A stretch of 42,417 nt of DNA from a virus, in IMG/VR virus record IMGVR_UViG_3300020421_000046, positions 1 to 42,417 of that record. The stretch is one strand, 5' to 3'. This document shows positions 28,801 through 35,862 of this stretch, in pieces; position 1 is the stretch's first letter; each line of letters opens with the position of its first letter. A program made the translations under genes and the position numbers. Under the pieces are notes generated by a model. That model worked only from the letters and a program-made list of their open reading frames with translations. It searched no databases and was not told the origin of the DNA.

Positions 28801-30994
28801 CGAATACATACTCTAATAAATCATCGTCTTGCATACCTACTAAAAGTTTTGCAATTTCTTTTTCAGCATCTCTAAATAATTTATTACCGCCTTGTTTTTT
28901 AGAACCTCTTGATTTTATTGCAGCATTTAATAATGCATGTGTTTGAGTAGTTCTTGCAACTTTAGAGTAATTATTATGTAATGATTTTATTTTTTTATCC
29001 CACCAAGATACATCTTTTCCATAAAGTGTGTCACCTTCATTCGCAAATGCACGACTTGTACCTCCAATTTGGTTTTTAAATTTTTGGTTTGTAGCAACTT
29101 TAGGATTACCTTTAGAATCAAAACTTACACTTATTCCAGGGACTTTACCAGTAACAATGTCTATATAACCTATAGAATGACCTAAACCCATAGTTGTAGG
29201 AGAAGCAGCTTTACCTGCATGATAAATATTATTGACCATACCCTCAGTAACTACACCAGATTTAGTAGAGTGCATTCTTAAACCTTTAACTCCTTTATGT
29301 TTATTTGCATTCATTGTTACTTCTCTTAAATATTCAGATTCATAAAAAGGTCCAGAAGCAGGCCTAAATCTAGCTTCAGTAACATTAGGTGTTCCAACTA
29401 TATATTTAGCAATTTGGTCAGCTTTGTTAAAAGAGTTTATAGTCACTGCTTCACTTGTTCTTATTGCAAATGCTCCTTTAGAAATTTCACTTCTTCCTCT
29501 ATCAAAGTTAATCATACTTCCCAATATTCCACCAGTTTCTTGATATCCGTTATTTACTAACCATTTAGAAAATCTTTTTATTGCTTCACGTTCTGTAGCT
29601 CTACCTACAATTTCTTTACCTATGACATCTGCATTTATTGTTAAAATTGCTTGTGATAAATATCTAGCTGCATTAGCAGGTCCTTTTACTCCTTTAAGAA
29701 CTTGCTCAGATGCCATATGACCAAATGCCTGTAGAAATCTTTGTAATTCCTTAAGGCCATCATCATTTAAAAATAATTGTGTGGGTGCAGCTCCATTTCT
29801 TCCTGCATCTTGTTTTAAACTTGCTAAAAAATTGTTTCTTAATAAAGCTTGTTGTTTTCTCATTTCAGATGTTGTAACACCACCAGTAATTGTATTTATA
29901 TTTATATTGTCTTCTTTAGTCGCTTTCCTTACGCCAGTTGATGGGTCTGTTTCTGTTACTTTAGGATTTCTTGGCGCAACTAATGTACCTTGACTTCCTA
30001 GCTCTTTATAATTACGTGTCTGAGTAAAAGCAATTAATTGATTAACTTTATTATATTCTGCTTCACGCATCATTTCAGTTCGAGCTTTTTGTGGTAAGGT
30101 CATAATTCTTGCGTCATCTTGGTATTTATGATTAGCAATTGCATTGTCTAAAACATTTGCAAGTCTTTTCTGAGTACCTCCCATTCCTTTATCTAATATG
30201 TCTGTATCGGCAATACCCATTTTTGACAATACTTTGTCTATTGATATTGGTAATTCTGAAGGTTGTTCAAATGTAATACCTTCAAATATTTTTCTTCCTT
30301 TTTTACCTTGACGTATATTAGAAGCAACTTTCTTTCTATTTTTATCTCTGCTCATTACTTGCATAATTGGGTTATCAGTAAAAGGATTAGGAGCATGAGT
30401 ATATGCATCAGCAAATGTTCTATTACGCCATGCAATAAATACGTTGCCTTTTCCTGGTATCTGTGCTTGATTTAAAAGAGTATTATCCATACGGCTAGGA
30501 TTTATTTCTTGAATTAAACTCATTACTATACCACCAGAACCAACAGACCTAGCTTGTTTTAGTAATGCAGATGTTTCTCTACCTATAACAATGTTTGTAG
30601 CTCTGTCTATTGGTGTATTAGTTCTAAGAGCAGAAGTAACTTGAGGTCTTACTTTACCAATAACTTTTGCTGCACCTAATAATTTTTGACGACTAAGTAT
30701 TTGACCACCTAAAACATTAGAAGGATTTCTAAGGTTCTTTTTCAAAGCATTTAAGTTATTAGAATATTGACCAATTAAATAAGGTACAGAACCCAAAGCA
30801 GCAAAATCAACTCCAAATGCTCCTAGTGTAGATAAGTTATAACCTACTGCATAAAGTAATTCTTTTCTAGGAAGATTACGTAATGATTTAAATAAAGGTA
30901 TTTTACCTTTGCCATAATTAGGGCTTTTATCGGTAAGTGAGAAACCACCGGATTTAAAGAAATCTTTAACATATTGACCAGGTCTATAAGCCAT
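25805..30994 (-). CDS. giant 1729-aa protein of unknown function, probably virion-associated
   Basis: I do not recognise this protein. It sits between the head-tail stopper and the tail terminator, where siphophages normally encode a small (about 100-200 aa) HK97-gp10-like protein. It is rich in Lys and Arg (for example RRNLKREEQQLKKTRKDGVR). A mostly hydrophobic stretch lies at residues 46-77 (LLYAVGYNLSTLGAFGVDFA...), and long helical segments alternate with Gly-rich basic linkers. I found no cysteine on reading the translation. Large, basic, Cys-free proteins in this part of a genome are often packed in the head and delivered with DNA, but that is inference. TLYQHGSGKSPG faintly recalls the H-G-[ST] motif of ADP-ribosyltransferases, which is too weak to call. 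The start (ATG 30994) overlaps the upstream stop. Confidence 0.8.
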   Translation of the reverse strand: MAYRPGQYVKDFFKSGGFSLTDKSPNYGKGKIPLFKSLRNLPRKELLYAVGYNLSTLGAFGVDFAALGSVPYLIGQYSNNLNALKKNLRNPSNVLGGQILSRQKLLGAAKVIGKVRPQVTSALRTNTPIDRATNIVIGRETSALLKQARSVGSGGIVMSLIQEINPSRMDNTLLNQAQIPGKGNVFIAWRNRTFADAYTHAPNPFTDNPIMQVMSRDKNRKKVASNIRQGKKGRKIFEGITFEQPSELPISIDKVLSKMGIADTDILDKGMGGTQKRLANVLDNAIANHKYQDDARIMTLPQKARTEMMREAEYNKVNQLIAFTQTRNYKELGSQGTLVAPRNPKVTETDPSTGVRKATKEDNININTITGGVTTSEMRKQQALLRNNFLASLKQDAGRNGAAPTQLFLNDDGLKELQRFLQAFGHMASEQVLKGVKGPANAARYLSQAILTINADVIGKEIVGRATEREAIKRFSKWLVNNGYQETGGILGSMINFDRGRSEISKGAFAIRTSEAVTINSFNKADQIAKYIVGTPNVTEARFRPASGPFYESEYLREVTMNANKHKGVKGLRMHSTKSGVVTEGMVNNIYHAGKAASPTTMGLGHSIGYIDIVTGKVPGISVSFDSKGNPKVATNQKFKNQIGGTSRAFANEGDTLYGKDVSWWDKKIKSLHNNYSKVARTTQTHALLNAAIKSRGSKKQGGNKLFRDAEKEIAKLLVGMQDDDLLEYVFGTFDYTINGKSGKKTIEKRGLSTFSNPAFDSTAKKKGGRSQKMRTSHNYVPTRIQIQKSIHMHRMERKGKNENDGTDYLFRYQVSAGGISPKSKKADGIRDIFSIEFGGPAHDRNMTLDQRTDGMFYLASNFMGKAGTRAAAFFGIFDTGGGSFTATAAGKTGTFKMVSSVEGVYQIRSPYDIGSSDKAGVKVRRNLKREEQQLKKTRKDGVRRILQMEKDFKGLIQNKKGTIRGSDHANEARIAMGRSLALFRQSGAVGTVRAEDVFRMMDNNQKRDLGIDGPMIDRETGNIIMKDTDIDGAGRSIANFAEVNQSSVGYYGKRERVQLGELSGQQTTPDTLYQHGSGKSPGVTKFYGTFYQNMANGSMASGEMPVLNLNEGDMKNMVNIFKNPFTGKIDYRQASKFTGIEPQAIRALGTRNEGDRIFLEKFGFDLSMNLNPADDPKIKAILEDSWEGFVKAFNLAKAHGGPFRGPRGGYIALNDPRHPINEYKRIFLGKDFIHGLNYELQRIMTQRLTPLMNSVDTQTKSIIEKAISEVARKETLKFQNRHNSIFFKNINGLDSSEGQFRQLLQSQAYSVERAKINAATATQFIAKRYADKKRVDKDVIKQFYNANAEKINWEDVHSVNIVYSVEDAAYKAHIIEEDFETGRRKVITENKFVYDSIDGTSRPFTQLESDLQDYYDPGVQAFRDFATDPMRGAEKIVSTKQGSIGAVHNAQQLRDRLLADDTLMDLYVGRHGADVIDDFINASSGGELRDKLTSSVQGAAAAYVDDLTIKTVNTTAPQYGKSYIEELGVKNATRAKLLEQGNKRIMRVISNSESMQPFYLGQLFWQGRRNVKGKPLNAVNQLAIILHNGTRTGYFRNDYDRALFLKGVYHYSMSTPMQKSGIAGDGVKWIYGVTPKNLDGIRTQENIPESFKLIEGAFSLFPSFNLNKKMVKSNTIKDVTFMSLTDYKKLQKEIMDATPTAALGLSDGGGVIFKDSDGNPMFKITPSW

Positions 30995-31344
30995 TAGTCG
31001 AATCTATGACAAGTTACTATTACCCCCAGTACTCTATTGTCTCTTGTTAAAGATTTTCTAACACCATCAATTTCATAATATTTTGTATTATCAACAGTAT
31101 CTTGTAATCTCATATCTGCTTTTATGTTTACATCACCAGGACAACTAATAATAAAATTTGTAAGTATAGTATTTTGACCACTTCTGTTTTCAACACTACC
31201 TAAATCCTGTATATGACATTTGACATTTGATAAAGCAGTTTGCCATGAATTAGATTCTAACCCTCTTTCATCTAAAGCAGAATCATCCAATGTTTGAACA
31301 TTTATTGTGTCTGTATATAAACGTGTTGTTAATTTTCCGACCAT
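30994..31344 (-). CDS. head-tail stopper/adaptor protein
   Basis: This is a 116-aa protein with the size and beta pattern of the head-tail joining (SPP1 gp16-like) family: KLTTRLYTDTINVQTLDDSA at the start, then SWQTALSNVKCHIQDLGSVE, DMRLQDTVDNTKYYEIDGVR, and a final strand VLGVIVTCHRFD. It lies after the gp6-like connector, with the zinc-ribbon protein interposed, as expected for the component that seals the portal after packaging. The stop overlaps the start of the giant gene. Confidence 0.7.
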   Translation of the reverse strand: MVGKLTTRLYTDTINVQTLDDSALDERGLESNSWQTALSNVKCHIQDLGSVENRSGQNTILTNFIISCPGDVNIKADMRLQDTVDNTKYYEIDGVRKSLTRDNRVLGVIVTCHRFD

Positions 31345-31368
31345 ACCAACACTTTAACAGTTGAATTA

Positions 31369-32013
31369 CTAATTTATGGTATCAGAGACCTTACTGTCAA
31401 TACTTCTTTTTATTCTTCTTGATTTAGATTTACAAATTTTGCAAAAAGGAACAAGTCCATCTTTATACTTTCTATTACGAGTAAAAGAACTTCTTGATTT
31501 TTCTTTTTTACACAATAAACATAATTTTTTATCATTTAAAACATTTGAAGTTTTTTTAGTTAAACAATTAACACAATACGGAACTAACCCATCGGCATAT
31601 TTTTGACTTTTACTAAATTCAATAGTGTCTTTATTTTGATTACATTTTTTACATATTTTACTAGTAGGATTTAATTTTTTACTTTTTGCTATATTTTGTG
31701 CTTGTGTAATTAAAGATTCAACTTCGGGGTTTTTTCTCATCCACGTCATAAAAGCATCTCTACCAATAGGTAAGTCTTCATAAAGTTCTAAAGAAGTTAG
31801 AGTATGTTTTCCAGATGCAATATCTTCTGATATCTTTTTTGCTAAGCTCATGTCTAATTTATATTTAGACTTTACACCAGATTCTAACTTTATTTGCCTA
31901 ACTCTTTCAGCAGTACATCCCCATTCATCAGCCCAATCTTGTAATTTTTTATTAGGAAATTGCAAAAACATTTTTCTTGCTACTTCTGGTGTTGGTGCTT
32001 TTCTTATAGGCAT
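31369..32013 (-). CDS. HTH and double zinc-ribbon DNA-binding protein inside the head-tail operon
   Basis: This is a 214-aa basic protein. Residues 20-48 (LQDWADEWGCTAERVRQIKL) look like a sigma-region-4-type helix-turn-helix. Residues 82-110 (IGRDAFMTWMRKNPEVESL...) have the W-x4-P-E pattern seen in some small terminase subunits. Two tandem zinc ribbons follow with identical spacing, C-x2-C-x22-C-x2-C: C121/C124/C147/C150 and C165/C168/C191/C194. Each contains the shared core KY.DGLVP[YF]C. Such ribbons often precede HNH nucleases, but no HNH motif follows here. It sits between the connector and stopper genes, which are normally adjacent, so it is either an inserted cargo gene or a packaging or regulatory factor. 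The function is unknown. Confidence 0.7.
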   Translation of the reverse strand: MPIRKAPTPEVARKMFLQFPNKKLQDWADEWGCTAERVRQIKLESGVKSKYKLDMSLAKKISEDIASGKHTLTSLELYEDLPIGRDAFMTWMRKNPEVESLITQAQNIAKSKKLNPTSKICKKCNQNKDTIEFSKSQKYADGLVPYCVNCLTKKTSNVLNDKKLCLLCKKEKSRSSFTRNRKYKDGLVPFCKICKSKSRRIKRSIDSKVSDTIN

Positions 32014-32027
32014 AGCCTATATTTTAG

Positions 32028-32687
32028 CTAAATAAAGAAACTTTTTTTGTATTGTCCTAACATATTTAGGTCTGCACCTGAAAGTATTGCTACTGAATTC
32101 ATACCTATATTACCTACATAGTTAATCTGATAATCTCCAACAGATTCTGAGTCTGTAGCAGTAAAGTTACCAACTTGACTAGCACTAGGTTTTTGAGCAA
32201 CTATCTCATTTGGTTCTTGTTGAGCAGAAAGAACTAATGCAGATTCAAGTAATCTTGCTGCAGCTCTAGCAGTAACTACTCTAAAAGCATTAGGTAATGC
32301 AGGCCCTGTTCCACCACCAGTGTTATATCCAGCAGTATAATTTACAGTTATGTTATCTGGATGTGAAAATGACCACCTAGAACCTATTCTTCTAATACGT
32401 CCATTTGAATACCATAAAAAATCTTTTTGATTTCCGTATTCAAGAGTAGTTCCATCTTCCACTACAGATGTGACTCCAAAAACAGGTCGTTCATCTAAGA
32501 AGTATTCTCTAGTTTGATTGCCTGAAAAAGTCTCAGTGTGTGTACCGTAATCTACTGAGTAACCAAGATATTCCCTAATAGCATCTTCAACTACAGGAAT
32601 TAATTCGTTAGTTAAATGAGATTCTAAGTCGCTGTGAAAGTCTATTAACGCAAAGGTTTCTACATCAGCAGCTGTACAGAAAGCCAT
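32028..32687 (-). CDS. head-tail connector (gp6-like adaptor)
   Basis: This is a 219-aa protein with the features of the phage gp6-like connector family. There is an N-terminal helical part (CTAADVETFALIDFHSDLES..., IPVVEDAIREYLGYSV), then beta strands with YFLDERPVFGVTSVVEDGTT and NITVNYTAGYNTGG. The VNYTAGY motif is characteristic of this group. The ATG at 32687 has AGGAGGT upstream. It is expected to form a ring under the portal. The C-terminal about 60 residues are a family-variable extension. Confidence 0.8.
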   Translation of the reverse strand: MAFCTAADVETFALIDFHSDLESHLTNELIPVVEDAIREYLGYSVDYGTHTETFSGNQTREYFLDERPVFGVTSVVEDGTTLEYGNQKDFLWYSNGRIRRIGSRWSFSHPDNITVNYTAGYNTGGGTGPALPNAFRVVTARAAARLLESALVLSAQQEPNEIVAQKPSASQVGNFTATDSESVGDYQINYVGNIGMNSVAILSGADLNMLGQYKKSFFI

Positions 32688-32702
32688 TGTTAGACCTCCT
32701 GA

Positions 32703-32963
32703 CTACTTGTCTTCTTTTTCTACTTTGACAGCTTTATTTTCTACTGGTTCTTGAGCTTTAGCTTTTGCTGGCTCTGCTTTCTTAGCAGGAGCTTTCTTAG
32801 CAGGAGCTTTTATTGCACCTTGCTCTTTCAACCATGCAGTAGGGTATTCGTGACCTGCTTTCGCAATCAAGTCTGCTTGAGCTGATGGTAAATCAGCTGG
32901 AACACCTTTCCAAATCTTACCGTCAGGTAATTTATAAATATTTTGTTCTGGTATTGTATACAT
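32703..32963 (-). CDS. small protein with Lys/Ala/Pro histone H1-like tail
   Basis: This is an 86-aa protein. Residues 1-50 form a compact part (YKLPDGKIWKGVPADLPSAQ..., AGHEYPTAWLKEQGA). Residues 51-70 are a low-complexity basic tail with the KAPAKKAPAKKAEPAKAKA pattern typical of H1-like DNA-binding tails, and the last residues are mixed charge. The ATG has AGGAT upstream. It is the last of four small basic genes between the capsid gene and the connector. DNA binding or a capsid-interior location is inferred from composition only. Confidence 0.65.
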   Translation of the reverse strand: MYTIPEQNIYKLPDGKIWKGVPADLPSAQADLIAKAGHEYPTAWLKEQGAIKAPAKKAPAKKAEPAKAKAQEPVENKAVKVEKEDK

Positions 32964-32979
32964 AATAATCTATCCTAAC

Positions 32980-33042
32980 CTACTTCCCACGCTTCTTTGG
33001 TTTTTTAGGTCCTTTCTTAGGTTTATATTTGCCGTAACCCAT
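32980..33042 (-). CDS. 20-aa Lys-rich mini-protein
   Basis: The reading frame of 20 codons begins MGYGKYKPKKGP and contains nine Lys and one Arg, with no acidic residue. Its ATG has AGGAGA about 10 bases upstream, overlapping the end of the preceding Arg-rich ORF, and it starts four bases after that stop. It is too short for usual gene finders. The good ribosome-binding site, the tight spacing and the matching composition of its neighbours support it as a real gene. It may neutralise DNA charge in the capsid or bind RNA. That is inference. Confidence 0.6.
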   Translation of the reverse strand: MGYGKYKPKKGPKKPKKRGK

Positions 33043-33045
33043 AAT

Positions 33046-33153
33046 TTATCTTCTCCTAGGTCGTCGTCTTGCTCTTACTCTTCCACCCTTCTTCATTCTA
33101 CGAGGTCTAACCCTACCACCCATACGGTATGATTTAGGTCTACCCCTCGGCAT
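33046..33153 (-). CDS. 35-aa Arg-rich protamine-like mini-protein
   Basis: The protein begins MPRGRPKSYRMGGRVRP and ends RARRRPRRR. It has 15 Arg and 3 Lys in 35 residues, with no acidic residue, a protamine-like composition. AAGGAAG lies about 7 bases before the ATG. The start overlaps the end of the upstream 59-aa ORF by 14 nt in another frame, and the next mini-gene follows closely. It is located just downstream of the major capsid gene. A role in DNA condensation or capsid-interior binding is inferred. No family is recognised. Confidence 0.65.
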   Translation of the reverse strand: MPRGRPKSYRMGGRVRPRRMKKGGRVRARRRPRRR

Positions 33154-33319
33154 TGTCTACTTCCTTCTTCTCATCAGAAACTTTTTTTGCCTTTTTTGGT
33201 TCTTTAATAATAAAATCTTTTAATATTTCTTCAGACTTTTTAAAAAAATCTGAATCTCTAACTACCATACCAAATCTCTCTACTTGGTCTTTGGCAGTAT
33301 CTTTGTTTATATATTTCAT
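33140..33319 (-). CDS. 59-aa small charged protein after the capsid gene
   Basis: The ORF begins MKYINKDTAKDQVERFGMVV and ends with a Lys-rich stretch (EPKKAKKVSDEKKEVDNAEG). It has an excellent Shine-Dalgarno sequence (AGAAGGAG) six bases upstream, lying just past the hairpin that follows the capsid gene. It is probably helical. It is the first of four small Lys/Arg-rich proteins in this interval. The function is unknown. A minor capsid or decoration role is possible from position. Confidence 0.65.
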   Translation of the reverse strand: MKYINKDTAKDQVERFGMVVRDSDFFKKSEEILKDFIIKEPKKAKKVSDEKKEVDNAEG

Positions 33320-33331
33320 AAATCTCCTTCT

Positions 33332-33370
33332 GGTTTTAAGGGCGAATACAAATCCGCCCTTATTAAAACC
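33332..33370 (-). terminator. strong hairpin downstream of the capsid gene (not a classic terminator)
   Basis: The arms GGTTTTAA(TA)AGGGCG and CGCCCTTAAAACC pair around a 10-nt loop, with a two-base bulge. It lies between the capsid stop (33381) and the Shine-Dalgarno sequence of the next gene. No T-run follows on the transcribed strand, so it is better read as a partial terminator, processing site or mRNA stabiliser that would raise capsid gene output. Confidence 0.6.
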
Positions 33371-33380
33371 AAATGTCTAA

Positions 33381-34610
33381 TTACATTGCTGTAATAGTAC
33401 AGAATGCAGTTGGACGATAAATTGCAAATCCTAATCTCATTGTCAATCTGATTGCCAATTGATTCTTTGCAAAGAAATCGCTGTGGCTGTCGGAAACAGC
33501 TAGGTCAACACCTTCTCTCAAGATTACTTGAGCAGCGTCGCCACCGCCAAATTTACCGACTAGCATTGTTCCTTCAGCAATAACTGTTGAAGGTACAACG
33601 TTAAGACCCCAAATCTTTGGAGCAACGTCAGCACCAAATCCACCTGCAACGACAAACAATGGGTTTCTTGAACCGCTTGTTTCTACAGAACTTTCTTCTG
33701 TAACAATGTCGTACCAATCAGATGGGTGCATAACTATAGAATCTGGTTCTACAAATGCATCTTTTCTGATTTCAGTGATGGCTTGGTATATTTGACCGAT
33801 TTTCCTTAACTTACCTGAGTAAGAACCAAATGCAAAGGTATTAATACCTGATTTGTTTAATACACCAGTTAAGTTAGGAGCACTTCCGTTACCATTAATT
33901 AATTGGTTGTCCAAGTTCAACTTCATCATTGTTGATAAACGTGAGTTGACATATCCTTGAATTCCAGCAACATCAGCTAACAATTCGTCAGTTACAGGTA
34001 AGAAAGTAGCCATCTTTCTGATGGATTCTGTTCTTTCTGTAAATGCTAAGGCACCTTCATTAGCAGAACTAATGTCGCCTGCTTCAGCAATTGAACCAGC
34101 ATTGTTTGTGAATGTTGTCTCTTCTAAGTAAACATAAGCATTTTGGTTAGTTTGAATTTGGTCAAACAATCCAATAACGCTGTCTGGATTACGAAGAGCG
34201 GTCTCTAGGATTCCAGGAGCTCTTAAGCTCTCTGGTGGATAACCGGTTGTGTTTAAAGTTGTTTTAAATTCAGCTTGTGAATCTACACCTTTAACGCCTT
34301 TTTCTACATATCCTTTATAAGCATCTGTATTAGCAAACTGTTCCCCAATTGTTTGTGGACCTTTTTGCTCTGGCATTGGATTAGGTATAGAATTTACAGG
34401 CTCATTTTCAACCTCTAAAGCTTTCTCGTTTTTGACTTTAGCTTCTTCGATTTTTAAATCATCAACAAGTCCAGCAAGTTCTGTGTTGTAGCCTTTGATT
34501 TTCTCTTTGGCTTCAGCAGTGTACTTGCCGTCTTCTTGTGACTCAAAAGCAGCTTTTAAGTCTTCACGAGATTTTGCAATTTGCTCTTTGAGCTTTGCTA
34601 CTTCACTCAT
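33381..34610 (-). CDS. major capsid protein (HK97 fold) with N-terminal delta domain
   Basis: This is a 409-aa protein. Residues 1-65 are a charged coiled coil (KLKEQIAKSREDLKAAFESQ...), matching the HK97 delta/scaffold domain. About 40 linker residues follow before the capsid fold. Typical HK97 features are SIRKMATFLPVTDELLADVA, DNQLINGNGSAPNLTGVLN, the SIVMHPSDWYDI strand-helix, LNVVPSTVIAEGTMLVGKFG and a late ILREGVDLAVSDSHSDFFAK (E-loop and A-domain regions). The ATG has AGGAG upstream. It lies directly after the protease, as in HK97-type modules. It is probably cleaved near residue 100 during maturation. Confidence 0.95.
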   Translation of the reverse strand: MSEVAKLKEQIAKSREDLKAAFESQEDGKYTAEAKEKIKGYNTELAGLVDDLKIEEAKVKNEKALEVENEPVNSIPNPMPEQKGPQTIGEQFANTDAYKGYVEKGVKGVDSQAEFKTTLNTTGYPPESLRAPGILETALRNPDSVIGLFDQIQTNQNAYVYLEETTFTNNAGSIAEAGDISSANEGALAFTERTESIRKMATFLPVTDELLADVAGIQGYVNSRLSTMMKLNLDNQLINGNGSAPNLTGVLNKSGINTFAFGSYSGKLRKIGQIYQAITEIRKDAFVEPDSIVMHPSDWYDIVTEESSVETSGSRNPLFVVAGGFGADVAPKIWGLNVVPSTVIAEGTMLVGKFGGGDAAQVILREGVDLAVSDSHSDFFAKNQLAIRLTMRLGFAIYRPTAFCTITAM

Positions 34611-34624
34611 GGTTTATATATCTC

Positions 34625-35788
34625 CTATATATTATCTTCTACTTCTAATTCAGCATCCAATGACTCAGCAATATTTTGCTGGGCCTCTAACCATAAGGCT
34701 TCAGCCTCTTCGTCAACGGATTCAGTGTTATCTTCAGCTTCGACTGGTTCAGTCTCTGGGTGGGACTCAACCTCGACTTCTTCAGTAGATTCATCTTCAG
34801 ATTCTTCTACTTCTTCAGCAGGTTCTTCTACTGATATGTCTTCTATGTCTTCAGCTGGTAGTTCTTCTTCTACGTCAACGCTTTCCTCAGTCACTACAGT
34901 GTTTTCACCTACATTATCGATGAATTGGTCTAATTCGACCCAAGCATCTTGTAAGTCTTCTTGAACTGCACGTAGTGCTTCAGTGGCTTTTTCGCCTAAC
35001 TTCCTTCCATCTTTGGCACGCAACATCGCTATGGCGGTAGCTCGTACCATCAAGTCGTTTAATGCGGCAAGCACATCTTTGACTTGTTCCGAAAATGCTT
35101 TAGGGGCATTTTCTGAAATCTCTTCTTGAGTTTCTATAATTGCTTCTTTAAGTTTGTAAAGCTCTTTCAAATACATTGCAGGGCTTTTTAATAACTCTTC
35201 AACAGTTATAGATTTCTCTTCTTCTTGTGGCTCTTCTTCAGGGTCAGGTTGATTCATTGACTCAGTTGTCATAACACCTTTCTCTTCGCCAACAATTTCT
35301 TTTAATAATTCTTCATTGGACTTAATTGCCATTGTATAAGTATCTTGATTTGCTCCAACAAGGACTGGTGAGACTTCAAAAACAGTTAAGTCTTTTAAAA
35401 ACCTAGCATCTTTTTCTTCTTCGCCTTCGCCAATTTTGCCTCGTTCAGCATCATTTACTCTATAGCCGAATGACCATTGTTGCATGTCAGCCATATTTTT
35501 AACTATCTTATAAGCTTCTTTGCCGGAATCTGTATCCATAAAGAATTCACCTTCAAACGTGGCTTTATCTCCATCACTTTTGATTGAACCTTTACCGATT
35601 GGCATGTCCCATTTATGAGCCCATACCATTGGTACAGAACCAGATTTGAAACCTGATTTAATAGACCCTGGAAGAACTATATCTCCATCAGAGTCAAGTG
35701 AATTAAATACAGAAAAAACAGCAGAAACTTTTCCCTCAGTCTCAGATTTGAGTTCGAGGTCAATATTCTTAACTTCTTTTTCAGACAT
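34625..35788 (-). CDS. prohead protease fused to acidic scaffold-like region
   Basis: This is a 387-aa protein. Residues 1-160 match the HK97 prohead protease family (peptidase U35): VFNSLDSDGDIVLPGSI, catalytic His58 in WAHKWDMPIG, Ser106 in WSFGYRV, and FEVSPVLVGANQDT. Residues 170-310 are helical (LLKSPAMYLKELYKLKEAII). Residues 310-387 are extremely acidic (EEVEESEDESTEEVEVE). HK97-type proteases are about 200 aa, so the extra half is probably a fused scaffold that leaves or is degraded during maturation (inference). The Shine-Dalgarno sequence is AGGAG, 10 bases before the ATG, next to the palindrome CTGTTAACAG. Confidence 0.9.
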   Translation of the reverse strand: MSEKEVKNIDLELKSETEGKVSAVFSVFNSLDSDGDIVLPGSIKSGFKSGSVPMVWAHKWDMPIGKGSIKSDGDKATFEGEFFMDTDSGKEAYKIVKNMADMQQWSFGYRVNDAERGKIGEGEEEKDARFLKDLTVFEVSPVLVGANQDTYTMAIKSNEELLKEIVGEEKGVMTTESMNQPDPEEEPQEEEKSITVEELLKSPAMYLKELYKLKEAIIETQEEISENAPKAFSEQVKDVLAALNDLMVRATAIAMLRAKDGRKLGEKATEALRAVQEDLQDAWVELDQFIDNVGENTVVTEESVDVEEELPAEDIEDISVEEPAEEVEESEDESTEEVEVESHPETEPVEAEDNTESVDEEAEALWLEAQQNIAESLDAELEVEDNI

Positions 35789-35825
35789 TTACCTTTATCT
35801 CCTGTTAACAGTAATAAGGTACGCT

Positions 35826-35831
35826 ATATTA
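35826..35831 (-). promoter_or_regulatory. candidate -10 box (TAATAT) for the capsid genes
   Basis: The 74-nt gap between portal and protease holds TAATAT, matching the actinobacterial -10 pattern TAnnnT, about 37 nt upstream of the protease ATG. A ribosome-binding site lies between them. No convincing -35 box is present, so this is a weak call. A separate capsid promoter would fit the need for high capsid expression. Confidence 0.3.
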
Positions 35832-35862
35832 AGAATTATTACATATCGTTTATAAAAATGTG

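Noticed and set aside
25805-30994. ADP-ribosyltransferase or toxin domain in the 1729-aa protein
   Set aside because: Only a short TLYQHGSGKSPG stretch resembles the first motif. I cannot find the later catalytic elements with confidence.
34495-34964. Plus-strand Ser-rich ORFs opposite the protease gene
   Set aside because: They mirror the GAA/GAT-rich acidic tail of the protease and are explained by its codon use.
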